From assembly GCA_002946415.1 (NCBI GenBank), contig NJPS01000012.1:186001-250000 (forward strand): a stretch of 64,000 nt of DNA, read 5' to 3'. The first letter of the stretch is position 1. The number at the start of each line of letters is the position of its first letter. The notes beneath the pieces are model-generated. The model saw only the letters and a program-made list of their open reading frames with translations, did no database searches and had not been told where the DNA came from. Positions 1-11,275 of this stretch are shown piece after piece. Origin of the DNA: Rutstroemia sp. NJR-2017a BVV2 (lineage: Eukaryota > Ascomycota > Leotiomycetes > Helotiales > Rutstroemiaceae). Position numbers and translations under genes: made by a program.

Positions 1-1071
1 ATTAACTCAACAACCATATACTGAATTATAATTATATTTGATCGCAAGCTTAATTACTATAGTATCTATCATTTAAAAAAAAGTATAACCTCTCTAAGGG
101 TGTAGAAAGTGATCTCAAATTTGAAGGGCAAATATTCAACTTTGGGTTCAGTTTTCTGAACCTCGGCTCAACGAAAATCACTTTTCTTACTTTTTCTCAC
201 TTTTTAATAATTCTTGAATAATTTATTTATTTTATAAGATAAATTAAAAAAGAGATAAGATCTGAGTAGATCTCGAAGAGAGCTTTAAAATCAACTAGTA
301 TTTATCATTATAAGCCTAATATTGCAAAAGTAATTAAAGAAACAATATTTTTGAAAGGGTGATGTTTTTAAAATCGATGTTTTTAAAAAAATTAAGGTTT
401 TTAAAGCCAGTTATGCAAAGCGTTGTAGCGCAAGGCTACTTGCTAGTTCGAGATCTCTTAGTGGGTCCAAGAGTTGCTTCTACTTCAGCACTTGATTACA
501 TTGAGAGTTTATATTTCTTGTTTCATGGCGACGTATCCCAGGTTAGAGAACGTCGATGTTGATATTGTTTGGTCTGACATCTTCTGTCTATATTCAACGG
601 ATATCTAGAAAATCAGCGTGCTTGAGTTCATACTTCCAGCCTCATCTCTTGCAGCGCAACGAATCTCGGTGTTCTAAGAGCAACCCTAGTCCGAGGGTTG
701 ACAACATAAAGGCATTCGTATGCTCCGGCCCCCGGGTGAGGTGGTACTCTGTGGATTTGCCGGGGCGCGATAAGGTTAATTTCTTAGGTCTCAGTAAGGT
801 GTTTTGATTCCTTTTCCAAGTTCGTTAGCGTTCTTGCAGTACACTAGCCCTTTGCAGGTAGGTTTGTACACTTCTGCTAGTAGCAGCAAGTTAAAGAGGT
901 TTAGCATAATAGCATTGAAGGATTCATCTCTAGACGTTCCCTTGGCAGCCATTCTCGTACGATGCTCATATCTATGACATCATCATTCATCTAGTACGAC
1001 GGGCAAGAAAGAAATCCACCTACTTGAAACCAGTCGTTGTTTTCTCAGACGTAGCAGGACAGTATCCCGTT
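1..1071. other. AT-rich left edge, no convincing gene
   Basis: The first ~400 bases are strongly A+T-rich, with poly-A/T runs and stop codons in every frame. The next 600 bases are of ordinary composition. Two short open frames (359-562, 556-807) show no recognisable domain, and I do not call them genes. The composition change resembles an old repeat decayed by repeat-induced point mutation, but no sequence family can be named. The last ~100 bases are the likely promoter and 5' UTR of the monooxygenase. Confidence 0.5.
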
Positions 1072-2381
1072 ATGTCTCAACCCTCAATTCTCATATCCGG
1101 CGGCGGCATTGCCGGTCCAGTTTGTGCCTGGTGGCTGCACCAAGCCGGCATCAAAACCACTATCATTGAGCGAGCTCCTGAACTCCGCAAAGCAGGACAA
1201 GGAATCGACATTCGAGACCAAGCTCGTGAAGTGGTGAAGCTGATGGAGTTATGGGACACAGTCATGGGCCAAAGCACGAAAGAGAAAGGCTTGTTGTTCG
1301 TCGATAGTCAAGGAAAAACCTGCGCGAGCTTCCCAGTGGATGAAAAGCATGGCAATAGTTTCACCTCAGACGTAGAGATCATCAGAGGTGACTTAGCACA
1401 AGTCTTTTACAACGCTATCAAAGAAACATCCGAATACATCTTCGACGATCATGTGACAGGAGTTGAAGACGACGGCAAAAAGGTAACCTGCACGTTCGCC
1501 AAAGGCCCCCAACGCACCTTCGACCTGGTAATCGGAGCAGACGGCATGCGCTCCAAAGTCCGCCGTCTCACCATGCCCCTCGAGAATGACGGCCTAAGCT
1601 CCTGCGCCCAATGGATCGCCTATTTCACCATCCCCGCCGCACCGCATGACGGCCAGTTCGCCAAGTGGTACAACGCCCCCGGTGGGCGACTAATTCTCCT
1701 CCGCCCCGACAACGGCGGCAGCACCACGCGCGTGTACTTGGCCATCACCGGTACTGTGCATGCATCCAAAGTCGCGCACTACCCCACTCTCAGCGTGCCC
1801 GAGCAGAAGCAGCTCTGGCGGCAACTCACCAGCGACATGGGATTCGAGATCACCCGTGTGCTGGACGAGATGGACCGATCAGATGATTTCTATATGCAAG
1901 AGATCGCGCAGGTGAAGCCGCCGCAGTTCTATCGCGGGAGAGTCGCACTGGTTGGAGACGCTGGATACTGTCCTTCGCCGATCTCGGGAATGGGGACGAG
2001 CGTGGCGATTTTTGGGGCGTATTGCTTAGCGGGGGAACTAGCGACTTGTGGGGGTGAGTGGGAGGAGGGCTTGAAGAGGTATCGGGAGAAAATGTTGCCG
2101 TTTGTGCAGAGTGAGTTGACCTTTTCACCGCACGTTGTTTGTGGTGATTGTGCATGTTATGCTAACGAAGACAATCAGATGTGCAAAAACTACCACCCGG
2201 CGCGCCGGGAATTCTGAACCCTCAAACCGAATGGGGATTGTGGATTCTATACACCATATTATCATTCGTCTCATGGACCGGAGTCGCGACATTGATATCC
2301 CGGTGGGCTGGTTTGGTGAAGTCTGATAGTATCAAACTACAGACATATGACTTCTCTGCACTGAAAGCTAAACAGTCTTAA
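1072..2381 (+). CDS. FAD-dependent monooxygenase (PHBH/TetX-like fold)
   Basis: Two exons, 1072-2110 and 2179-2381, with a 68 bp GT-AG intron; 413 aa. Splicing joins ...PFVQ to NVQKLPPGAPG in frame. The ATG at 1072 is chosen because the dinucleotide-binding motif GGGIAG then lies at residues 10-15, the usual place. Class A flavoprotein monooxygenase marks are present: GGGIAG, the GADG motif near 155-158, and the FAD-ribose motif RVALVGDAGYCPSP near 290-303. Family members use FAD and NAD(P)H to hydroxylate aromatic or polyketide substrates; the substrate cannot be read here. A hydrophobic stretch near the C-terminus (LWILYTILSF...) suggests a membrane anchor or amphipathic helix. No other biosynthetic gene sits beside it, so a secondary-metabolite cluster is not supported. 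Confidence 0.87.
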
Positions 2382-2676
2382 TAATCAACGCTTTCATGTC
2401 AACGATCTTCGTTATGGAATGCTAAGGTGGTGTAATTCATAAATTCATAAAACCTAATCCCATCGCCGGTCATACCAAATCCACGCTACATCCTTCTCAT
2501 CCTATAAGCCTATAAGTACAAATTTGCTCGCAAACGCCATCTCTCCAACCGATACCAATGCCCAGATCTTGTCATCATTATCGTAAGGTAAATGTCTGTT
2601 TTCGTCATAACATCATCGAAACCATGTCCTGTGCGCCTTCGCTCTCTCAAATTTCATATCCTGAAACTCCACCACC

Positions 2677-3840
2677 TCAATAATACCCATCATTAGGTCC
2701 ATCATACCCCCTCCCATCACTTCTGCTCGTCCGCTCATCATAAGCCAAATGTCTATCCCGACTATCATAACTCATCACCGAATCCCTCCTCCTCCTCTCA
2801 TCCTTTCCCCGCCCTCTATCCTTATCCCCACGATCCCGACTGCGGCTCCCATTTCTATCCCACTTGTCGTCCCACTGTTGCTGATTCTTATCTGTCTTCT
2901 TCTTATCATCTTGCCATTTATCCACCACCGCATTAACAGCCAATCCACCAGCCGCCGCCCCCAACAAGGTAATCAATCTCGACCGACCCGAGCGCTCGGA
3001 TTCGGATTTCCCCGTCTGAGCTTCTTGTAATTTTTCAGCTGCCCATCCGCCCACCAATGCGCCGATTGCACCGCCCGCGAGCCCTTTCGGGCTGTCGGTG
3101 AAGACATCTTTGATTTCTTCCTTCACTCCATAGCGATGTGCTTTATCTCTGATCCCCTCGTCGCCGCCGCGCTCAGAAGCTGAGCTCTTAGGCTTGCGAC
3201 GCTCGAGCTGTTGGTCTTTGCGATGAGAGTCCCGAATCGGGAGATCGTCGTAGGAAGATCGTCTTGCGATGGGTTTTGGTCGACGGCGCTGGTCACGGTA
3301 GGAGTCATTTTCGTAGTCGTTGTCATCTCGATCGTAGGATGTGTCTCGACGAGGACGGTCATCCCGGCCGTAGCTTGATGGGCGCGGATCGGGATAGGGT
3401 GTGATTGGTGGTGGGGGGAAATAGTAATCGGATTGTTGTTGTGAGGTCTGAGGTGGGTATTTCGGCATGTATTCGGGTCGTACACGAGGTGGTTGTTGGC
3501 TGTAGAAAGGGGGAGTATTGGATCGGTAGGAGTATTGCGAACCACCTGCTGCTTGTCCACTATGACGAGGAATGTCATTCATGTTGTTGTATTTGGACTC
3601 GGGTTCGGATTGGTATCCGGGCTCGTCCGGTTCCTCGATTTCGGGGTTGTCGTAGACTTTATCGTCTCTGTCGCCGCGATCGCGAGTTTGTTCTTCAGGT
3701 TGGTCGCGACGCTTGCGGTTCCTGCGGCGGATTCTACTGGGCTTGTATCTATCTTTGTCGAAAAGGCCGTTGGGTAGCTTGTGGAAATGCTTATCGACCA
3801 ACAGGTCGGTGGCCTGGAGGGCGATTGGTGCATAACTCAT
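2677..3840 (-). CDS. Low-complexity protein with a glycine-zipper segment (DUF3824-like)
   Basis: A single exon of 387 aa. Most of the protein is charged and disordered: an Arg/Lys-rich segment near residues 30-60, a Tyr/Pro/Gln-rich middle, and long Arg-Asp-Ser tracts at the C-terminus. Near residues 250-310 are two small-residue hydrophobic segments with GxxxG spacing (GLAGGAIGALVGGWAAEKL and LITLLGAAAGGLAVNAVV), the pattern of a glycine-zipper membrane insertion. Fungal proteins of this architecture are usually annotated DUF3824 or hypothetical, with no established function. The long uninterrupted frame with an amino-acid bias that suits only this frame argues for a real gene. Opposite-strand open frames here are shadows of the low-complexity sequence. 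Confidence 0.7.
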   Translation of the reverse strand: MSYAPIALQATDLLVDKHFHKLPNGLFDKDRYKPSRIRRRNRKRRDQPEEQTRDRGDRDDKVYDNPEIEEPDEPGYQSEPESKYNNMNDIPRHSGQAAGGSQYSYRSNTPPFYSQQPPRVRPEYMPKYPPQTSQQQSDYYFPPPPITPYPDPRPSSYGRDDRPRRDTSYDRDDNDYENDSYRDQRRRPKPIARRSSYDDLPIRDSHRKDQQLERRKPKSSASERGGDEGIRDKAHRYGVKEEIKDVFTDSPKGLAGGAIGALVGGWAAEKLQEAQTGKSESERSGRSRLITLLGAAAGGLAVNAVVDKWQDDKKKTDKNQQQWDDKWDRNGSRSRDRGDKDRGRGKDERRRRDSVMSYDSRDRHLAYDERTSRSDGRGYDGPNDGYY

Positions 3841-6114
3841 TTTCGTATATTAATTTGTTCCCGTCTATGACATAAACCGATGACATAAACTGATGAAGTA
3901 GTCTTCAGGCTAAAGTCCCGAGCATACGACTTGGAGGTCCAAGCGAACAGTGAAGCTTTTTTAGGAGATGTTGTTATCTTTTGTTGTTGGTTTTGTTTGA
4001 TAATGGTAAGTTAAAATGGTGAAAAGGAACTGAATATCGAAGACCATATATCAATGTCGATCCACGCGGTCATAACAGTAGAAATAAGAAAGGGGTCATG
4101 AGGACGTTGTTTCCATAGTATTCTTTCGGAGCGGTATGATTATTCGTGAAGGTCGTCGAGCATTTGAAATCGGACGTGAAGTTTCTGCGGCAATTGTATC
4201 ATCGTGCATGAGGTTTTATAAAGGGACCAACACCGAAGAACCCAATACGCCTCAGAAAAAAAGCCCAAGCTGATCCTCAACTACGTCATTGACGCACGTG
4301 ACGCTATCCTGCCCGCGCGCAACTGCAGGCCTCCGCTGAATCCTGAGCCAAAACCAGCCATTATTTCCTGAAGCAACCATAATCACGCGGGATGTCGGTA
4401 CTCAACCAAGATCATCCGGTATTTCATTGGAAGAGGCGGGCGTTGGAACCCGAAGAGACGGTGTGCTGCTGTTTCCAAGAAAGCTACGTGGATAGAACAT
4501 CGGCCAGACCTTTTTCTGTCAGATCCGGAAGTCATGCTGCAGGGCTTGATCTGAATAAGCAATCTGAGTATAACTACCGCAGGGGGAGATTCTCGATTGG
4601 GATACTATCCTCCTCCGGACCGTACGTAAAGCATCCTACACGCCACTTTTGGGCATGTCGTACGAAAACGTAAGTGTAAGAAGCGCACGGGAGCCGCGGG
4701 CATAAAGCAAGTTTGGGGGATTTCAAACTCCAAATGTCTCAAGGAATTGGCGCATGGGAATCGCCGAACAAGCCTTCTTCTCAGTTTCTGGGGCTCATGG
4801 GCCCAATGTACATGTTGACCAAAGCCAGAAAGAAAGGAAACACATAACCTCATTCACAGGGCCCAGCACTGGTGGGAGGGCAGCAACTATCATTCTCCCA
4901 CTCATCTCTATAAGCTTCAAAACACGGAGAACCCCAGACTCGCCTACTAAGGATTACCCCTCGATCGAATACACATCTCCTGACTTCAGAATGTCCGGGT
5001 CCGAATTCATGTAATCGGGATCACACGGTCACTAGAATCACATTGTAGTTCTGCTCTAGGGTTAACTTTTCATAGTATGCTATAAATGAGAGGATAATAC
5101 GAATGAAATATTTATAATCTGGAGATAGAGGTTTTATATAGTTTATATTATACATTGAATCCATTTACTTTGGTTCGGGTATAAAAAATCATCCAACCCT
5201 ACTGCCCTATATCATCCGCACCTCTACCGGACGCTGGCATGCTCATTCATCCCATGGTCGCGAATGCTCATTTCCCCGCGTCAGATATCCCGGTTGGGTT
5301 CCACATGACGTATGCACCTATCGCGATAAATCACACTTTTATATACAAGTAGAAAGGCGTCGCCGTGCACGCACCAACAGGTTAGGAGATTATCTAAAGG
5401 TTATAGGGAGTTACTGCGAAAGCTGCAGCGAGATGAGAGAGTCGTTGGTTAACTGAATTAAACCTCAGAAAACAGCGATGGAGGTACCTTATTATGGAAT
5501 TAAGACGTTTTCACCTTATAGATAGTCGTACCTTGATTCTACTCGAATAATAATACAATTTGGTACCTCCCAAATAGGTTTTCCATTATTAAAAGCTGTT
5601 TTGGTGAGAAACTGTACAGTCGCTTACAAAATCGGCTTCAGAAAGGAAAGATTCTTAGCCCCACCTACCAGATAGGGCTAAACAAGTTATCATGTAAATA
5701 TCGTTATCATGTAAATATCAAGATACCGATACCACATACAGTACAGTACTGTAGGTGAAAAGCGGTTAGACTGACCCATAGATAGATCAGATAGCAGCCC
5801 TTATCATCTAATCTTAGAGTCGATAAACAGGTGGAAATCCTTAGAGTCATCTTAGAGACCATCCAAAAAGCGAGGTAATCAGTAAAATAGACTTCCAAAC
5901 ATTATCTTAGAGACTATCCAAAAACGGAGACAATCCTAAATAAACAAGATGATCTCACAGAAAAATTCCACTGGTTTTTACGCAATACATAGCTTGTACT
6001 GTATACACCACTTGGTTTGTACACCCGCCTGGTTTGTAAACACTACCTGAATAGTGCACACGATTTTGTTCTCACAATCCACCTGGTTTGTAAACAATAC
6101 CACGTATTGGCCCC
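3841..6114. other. Gene-poor gap with short repeats
   Basis: The first ~500 bases are the likely promoter of the minus-strand gene and include a CACGTG palindrome near 4295. From about 5040 the sequence is A+T-rich. An imperfect direct repeat of about 25 bp (ATCTTAGAGACYATCCAAAAA) occurs near 5842 and 5905. A short motif (CTGGTTTGTA) recurs near 6012, 6029 and 6083. No frame carries a recognisable domain. Confidence 0.5.
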
Positions 6115-6382
6115 TCAATCTTCACCAAAGAACTTGCTCATAACGCCAACGACCAAAGCAACGTTCTTCCCTCTATTCGCATTCCCCAAAACCTCATGTC
6201 CAACCCCCTTTAAAACCACCTTTCTCATCCCTCTCTCCTTCCCTCCATCTCTAACCCCTATATCTATAACTCGGTTCAATTCATCAAGTCCAACTTTCAA
6301 ATACGCAGGACTCTCGCTCCCCACCCAACAACAATACACTTCTCTTCTCAGCTCTTCTCCAATCTTTAACTCATACTCGGCC
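6115..6382 (-). pseudogene. Fragment resembling the C-terminus of an alpha/beta hydrolase
   Basis: The minus strand reads open for 88 codons from just after an in-frame TAG at 6382 to the stop at 6115. The predicted segment ends in a pattern like the last strand and catalytic-His loop of alpha/beta hydrolases (KVVLKGVGHEVLG, then hydrophobic VALVVGVMSKFF). It has no start in a sensible place, no nucleophile elbow (GxSxG) and no room for an N-terminal domain, because the NLR stop codon lies 25 bp upstream. I read it as a truncated remnant. An unrelated chance frame is the alternative; the hydrolase assignment is weak. Confidence 0.3.
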
Positions 6383-6406
6383 TAGCTGAATCAAATTTAC
6401 AACTCT

Positions 6407-9400
6407 TTATATGATTCTGCGTCTTTTTGGGCTCTTGGACATTTCAGCACCTGTCTGAGATTGTTTCTGTTCGCCATCGTCAAATGGTGCTTTTTGCCTT
6501 GGCACCTTTGTTGTTAACGTCAACGTCTTTTGGTGTATCTCCTTAAGTTTGGGGTACTTCTCCTGATCGTTCAGCGCTTGTACAAGACGGTTTGTGCTCC
6601 TCAGAGTCGCAGGGTGCTTAGGGCCTAACACTTTCATCCGGAGCTCTAGTACCTGCCGATACATCTGTTCAGCTTCTTGGTAGTTGCCTTGCTTGCTCAG
6701 AGCCCCAGCTATATTGCTTATGCTCACTAATGTATGTGGGTGCTCAGGGCCTAATACCTTCATCCGGAGCTCTAGCACCTGCCGATGCATCTGTTCAGCT
6801 TCTTGGTAGTTGCCTTGGTTTCCTAGAGCCGCAGCTACATGGCTTATACTTGTTAATGTATGTGGGTGCTCGGGGCCTAATACCTTCATCCGGAGCTCTA
6901 GCACCTGCCGATGCATCTGTTCAGCTTCTTGGTAGTTGCCTTTGTTTCCTAGAGCCTCAGCTACATGGCTTATATTTGTTAATGTATCTGGGTGCTCAGG
7001 GCTTGACACCTTCATCCGGAGCTCTAGCTCTTGCCGATACATCTGTTCAGCTCCTTGGTAGTTGCCTTGCTCGCTCAGAGCCTCAGCTACATAGCTTATG
7101 CTCGCTAACGTGTCTGGGTGCTCAGGGCCTAATACCTTCGAACAGAGTTCTAGTTCTTGCCGATGCATCTGTTCAGCTTCTTGGTAGTTGCCTTGCTCGC
7201 TCAGAGCCCCAGCTACATAGCACATGCTCGTTAATGTGTGTGGGTGCTCAGGGCCTAACACCTTCATCCGGAGCTCTAGTACTTGTCGATGCATCTGTTC
7301 AGCTTCTTGGTAGTTGCCTTGGTTGCTCAGAGCCCCAGCTATATAGCTTATACTCGTTAATATATCTGGGTGCTCAGGGCCTAATACCTTCATCTGGAGC
7401 TCTAGCACTTGGCGATTCATCTGTTCAGCTTCTTGGTAGTTGCCTTGGTCGCCTAGAGCCTCAGCTATGTTGTTTATGTTCGTTAATGTATCTGGGTGCT
7501 CAGGGCCTAACACCTTCATCCGGAGCTCTAGTACTTGTCGATGCATCTGTTCAGCTTCTTGGTAGTTGCCTTGGTTACTTAGAGCCGCAGCTATATGGCT
7601 TATACTCGATAATATATCTGGGTGCTCAGGGCCTAATACCTTCATCCGGAGCTCTAGCACTTGCCGATGCATCTGTTCAGCTTCTTGGTAGTTGCCTTGG
7701 TTACTTAGAGCCGCAGCTATATGGCTTATACTTGTTAATGTATCTGGGTGCTCAGGGCCTAATACCTTCGAACAGAGCTCTAGTCGTTGCCGATGCATCT
7801 GTTCAGCTTCTTGGTAGTTGCCTTGCTCGCTCAGAGCCCCAGCTACATAGCTTATGCTCGCTAACGTGTCTGGGTGCTCAGGGCCTAATACCTTCGAACA
7901 GAGCTCTAGTTCTTGCCGATGCATCTGTTCAGCTTCTTGGTAGTTGCCTTGCTTGCTTAGAGCCGCAGCTACATAGCACATGCTCATTAACGTGCGTGGG
8001 TGCTCGGGGCCTAACACCTTCATCTTGAGCTCTAGCACTTGTCGATGCATCTTCTCGGCTTCGCGGTATTGTCCAGTATTACCAAGACACCATCCGACAT
8101 TATCAAGCAATTCAATCCTTGCTGTTTCACTCATAGCTTCTAGACGATGCTGAGCAAGAATGTTGCAAGCGTGAGGTAAGTACGTTGACCAGATAGCTCT
8201 ATTCTCATGGTCTCCACTTGGAAAGATGTTTGCTAATCGTATGAGAGCCCTGTCGGTCCAGACTATCAATTTCTTTTCATTCCTTAACCATTTTCGGGTT
8301 GCAAGATGAACTAATCGATGTACGTCGAATAAATTATCGAGATCGTGCTTTGTGATAAACGAATAAGCTGTCAAAGTGCCAATTGCATCGATCGCTTTCT
8401 TTTTTGATGGCGGTATTGGTAAAAGCGATTGGGGAATGTTCTGACGAACGAGACATGCCATGAACGAAAGGTATTCTCCAGCAAGCTCATCTTGCTGACA
8501 GATTTTGCGGAATGAAATAAGCCATGTCGCTGCAACAGGATTTCTCATCTCCCTATATCTTCTTTGATCCTCAAAGTCCTCGCTCAGAACTTCTATGATA
8601 TCTTCCTCGCTGCCCTCATATAGTCCGATATATTGCGAAATCGGGATATCATTCATATTTATGTAAGATACAGCCTGGGTAAGAGCGAGTGGGAGATAAG
8701 CAAGGAGCTTACAGAGCTTAATGACAGCTGCATTTTCGTTGAGAAGATCTGTACGGCGCAAAGACATTCTCAGGAATTCTTTTGCATCATCTCGACTCAT
8801 CTCGTCTACCTGTATGATATCACCCCCAGCCTGTTTTACTGCGGCCTTTCGAGTTCGAGTCGTAAAGATAATTGAACCTTTACAACTAGCTGGCAGGTAG
8901 TCAATTAAGGGCAGGGACCCGAGATCGTCTCCGCTTTTAAAAAGCACATCAACATCGTCAGCGTTGTCAATGATCAAAATCCATGGACCAGTGCTTTCTT
9001 GACTCAATGCTGTCTTGACAAGCTGCTTAACGTTGGCATTCTCCTTTGTAATCCCTGTTATCTTCAAACACTCTGCTATATCTAAATATCCCTTTTCGAA
9101 GCTCACATCGCTACTTGCAAGAATCCAGAAAACAGAACATTCCGGAGACTTTTTCTTTATTTGGTAGGCATATTCGAGAACGATTTGAGTCTTGCCAACA
9201 CCCCCAAGACCTGTTATCGCGACACGCTGACAGAATTGATCTGAGGAGAGCTTTGTAGCGAGTTGATCAAGATGCCAGTTCCGTCCAACAAAGCGTTCGT
9301 TCCTCGGGAAAGGTACGAGCCAGTGTGATATGGGTATGCCTAAATCAGGTCAGTGGATGTTTCTCAATCTTAAAGTATGTCATATATCAACCAGTTGTTA

Positions 9401-10458
9401 AAATTAAAGTACAATACAACACGAACTATAACTCAATAGCTATTTTACAATTTGCACAGATATAAACCTAAACGAATTCACTCACCAGCTACAGCTGTAG
9501 GCGAAGCAGCTACTACTATAGCCACCGGTATAATCTCAAGTACCTCTTTGGCAACTGCAGCAGCTGTTGCCGATGCGTACATTTGCCAACCATCATTCTT
9601 GTGCGAATCTGCATAATCGCAAATGCCTCGTATAGTTGCACAGCCAAAGATGTCCATCAACCCAGCCGCTTCCATTTCAACGGCGAGCACACCAGGGTGA
9701 GCTGTAGATATCCTGGCTCGCTCTGCAGCGTTCTTGATAACCTGATTGCCCGAAGCAACAATGCCGAAGTGTACCAGCGAATCGGCACGAGGCGGTCGAC
9801 CCACGATGCGGTCCTTTGCGCAGTCTGCGCAGGTCTTGTTCTTCAAATTGACATGAGGATAATCGCTGTGGAAGAGGTCATCAGTCAGCGAGATTGGTCG
9901 TTCGAATGCTGAGAAACGGGTATTTCTCGCAGTTGCCTCGGACAGATACGTTGTGATCTTGCTGTCCTGATCCATCAGACGAGATTCGAGCTCACTAAAA
10001 GCATTACGCAACACCTCTGGCACACCGTTCAAAAACGGTCTTGACTCAAACCCTATCAGGGTCATCTTTCCACGGTCATGAGCCACAACACCTCCTGATC
10101 TACCGTCTCCCTTGCTAACAACCACATCCCCAAGGCGGATGTCCTTCTCCTCAGGCACACCTCCAGCGATGCCAACTAACAACCCAAATCGTAGCCTTCG
10201 AAATGTAGAGTCCATCCGCGTGGCCACGATAGAAGCAGCAGTTGTTCCCATATCTCCTTGGCAAACAATTACCACATTATGTCCACAGATGCGACCGAAA
10301 GTGTAGATGTTCTTATCGTGTTCTGATTGTGGAGGAGTAATGTGGAGCTCATCCAGCATGTTTCTCGCAGCTACCTTCTCAATCGGCAGAGCGCATATCC
10401 ATGCGACCGTATAGTCATCGTGTGTCAAAGTGACAGTGGCTTCGAGAGGCCACACCAT
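6407..10458 (-). CDS. NLR-type receptor: PNP_UDP - NB-ARC - 12 TPR
   Basis: Two exons, 10458-9486 and 9339-6407, with a 146 bp intron; 1301 aa. Residues ~13-320 form a purine-nucleoside-phosphorylase/UDP-phosphorylase-like domain (DYTVAWICALPIE, GLLVGIAGGVP, VEMEAAGLMD, the common fungal NLR N-terminus). Splicing joins it to an NB-ARC ATPase: P-loop GLGGVGKT at 368-375, Walker B-like ILIIDNADD near 445-453, and the LPLALTQAVSYI motif of the NB-ARC/STAND region. About residues 740-1260 are twelve 42-residue tetratricopeptide units (consensus GNYQEAEQMHRQ-LELRMKVLGPEHP), then a degenerate thirteenth and a basic tail (KSPKRRRII). Fungal NLRs detect non-self and can trigger cell death or incompatibility; the ligand here is unknown. 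The repeats are nearly identical, implying recent homogenisation. No transcript evidence; the ATG at 10458 begins the conserved domain cleanly. Confidence 0.92.
6560..8090 (-). repeat. Coding 126 bp tandem repeat array (TPR units)
   Basis: Twelve head-to-tail 126 bp units encode the TPRs of the NLR. Most units differ at only a few codons, mainly at the position after MHRQ (V/E/R), at LRMK versus LCSK, and in the second helix (SISYVAGAL, SISHIAAAL, NINNIAEAL and others). Variation is therefore concentrated in a few positions on a conserved frame. Because each unit is in frame, gain or loss of units by unequal crossing-over would keep the protein open. Confidence 0.93.
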
Positions 10459-10733
10459 GGTCGTCGTACTATAATTTCTCTTTCAAAGAGAAAGAAACAA
10501 AGCTAAACGATCTCGAACGAGATGCTAATATTAGGCGGTCCCAACAAGCACTGCAACTGCGCTGCCCACAAGTTGAAGCTAGAATGAACTGAAGTCGAGG
10601 TCGAGCTGAAGGAAAGTCGCTACCTTAGCCATCCAGACAACGTATCATTGGAGGGGTATTAGTGTGATATGCTTAGCGCTTACTAGTGGTGCCTCCGAGT
10701 GGGCTACATCTCCCATAGGCCTATAGGAGTCTC

Positions 10734-11275
10734 CTATATACCTACAAAACCTCCTATATAAGTAATTTTCATTCTTATTGGCAGCTTGCTGCCTTTTATA
10801 TTCTCCCGGTCACGTGACCTCAAAAGGTGAGCCTGGTTGTCTGTGAAAACAATGACGGCCTTGTGGTCTTTTTTGTATACGATCTGGAGTGCTGAGAGAA
10901 TCCCTCTCAACTCGGCCGCGTAAACTGTGGCCTCCGACGCCCGGCCTAGGTATGACCGGTGCGTAATGGAGCCGTCGGCTGTCACAGCTGACGTGCCAAC
11001 TTTATCGTTGATACAGCTCCCATCTGTACAGAGGACGAGGGCGGAGGGGCGCGATCTACTCACAACCGAGTCATGCTCTTCCTTCCCACGTTTCTTGTCA
11101 GGTGCAATGTGAACCGTTAGCAGTTTCCACCAGGGTGCGGTTATGTATGGCTGCTTGGGTTCTAGTTGCTGCTCGGGCTCCTGCCCTATTCGTGTTCTGA
11201 GATAATGTTCCACCTTTTCCAGAGGGCTCCACGTCCAATTCGCCTTCTCCCACGGCAGCAGGAATAGAATTATAT
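10734..11275 (-). pseudogene. Truncated RNase H from a non-LTR (LINE/Tad-like) retrotransposon
   Basis: The minus strand encodes the typical approach to a LINE ribonuclease H domain (LPWEKANWTWSPLEKVEHYL). It then has the catalytic signatures LCTDGS, AAELRGI and FTDNQA, three of the acidic active-site motifs. The frame continues a little further upstream and meets an in-frame TAG within about 30 bases. After TDNQA the sequence departs from the family and ends at 10734, so the C-terminal part is missing. No reverse transcriptase is present in the window. It is a dead 3' fragment of ORF2. Confidence 0.75.

Noticed and set aside
1024..1071. Upstream extension of the monooxygenase frame to a TTG at 1024
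   Set aside because: The ATG at 1072 places the FAD motif at the normal distance, and the extension has no conserved character.
2749..3875. Overlapping long frames on both strands around 2.7-3.9 kb
   Set aside because: They are shadows of the low-complexity minus-strand gene; their composition is implausible (Ile/Pro or Val/Gly runs).
6730..8028. 432-codon open frame on the plus strand across the TPR array (MYVGAQGLIPSSGALAPADA...)
   Set aside because: It is the antisense shadow of the in-frame 126 bp repeats; one open antisense unit makes all open. No domain and no independent start context.
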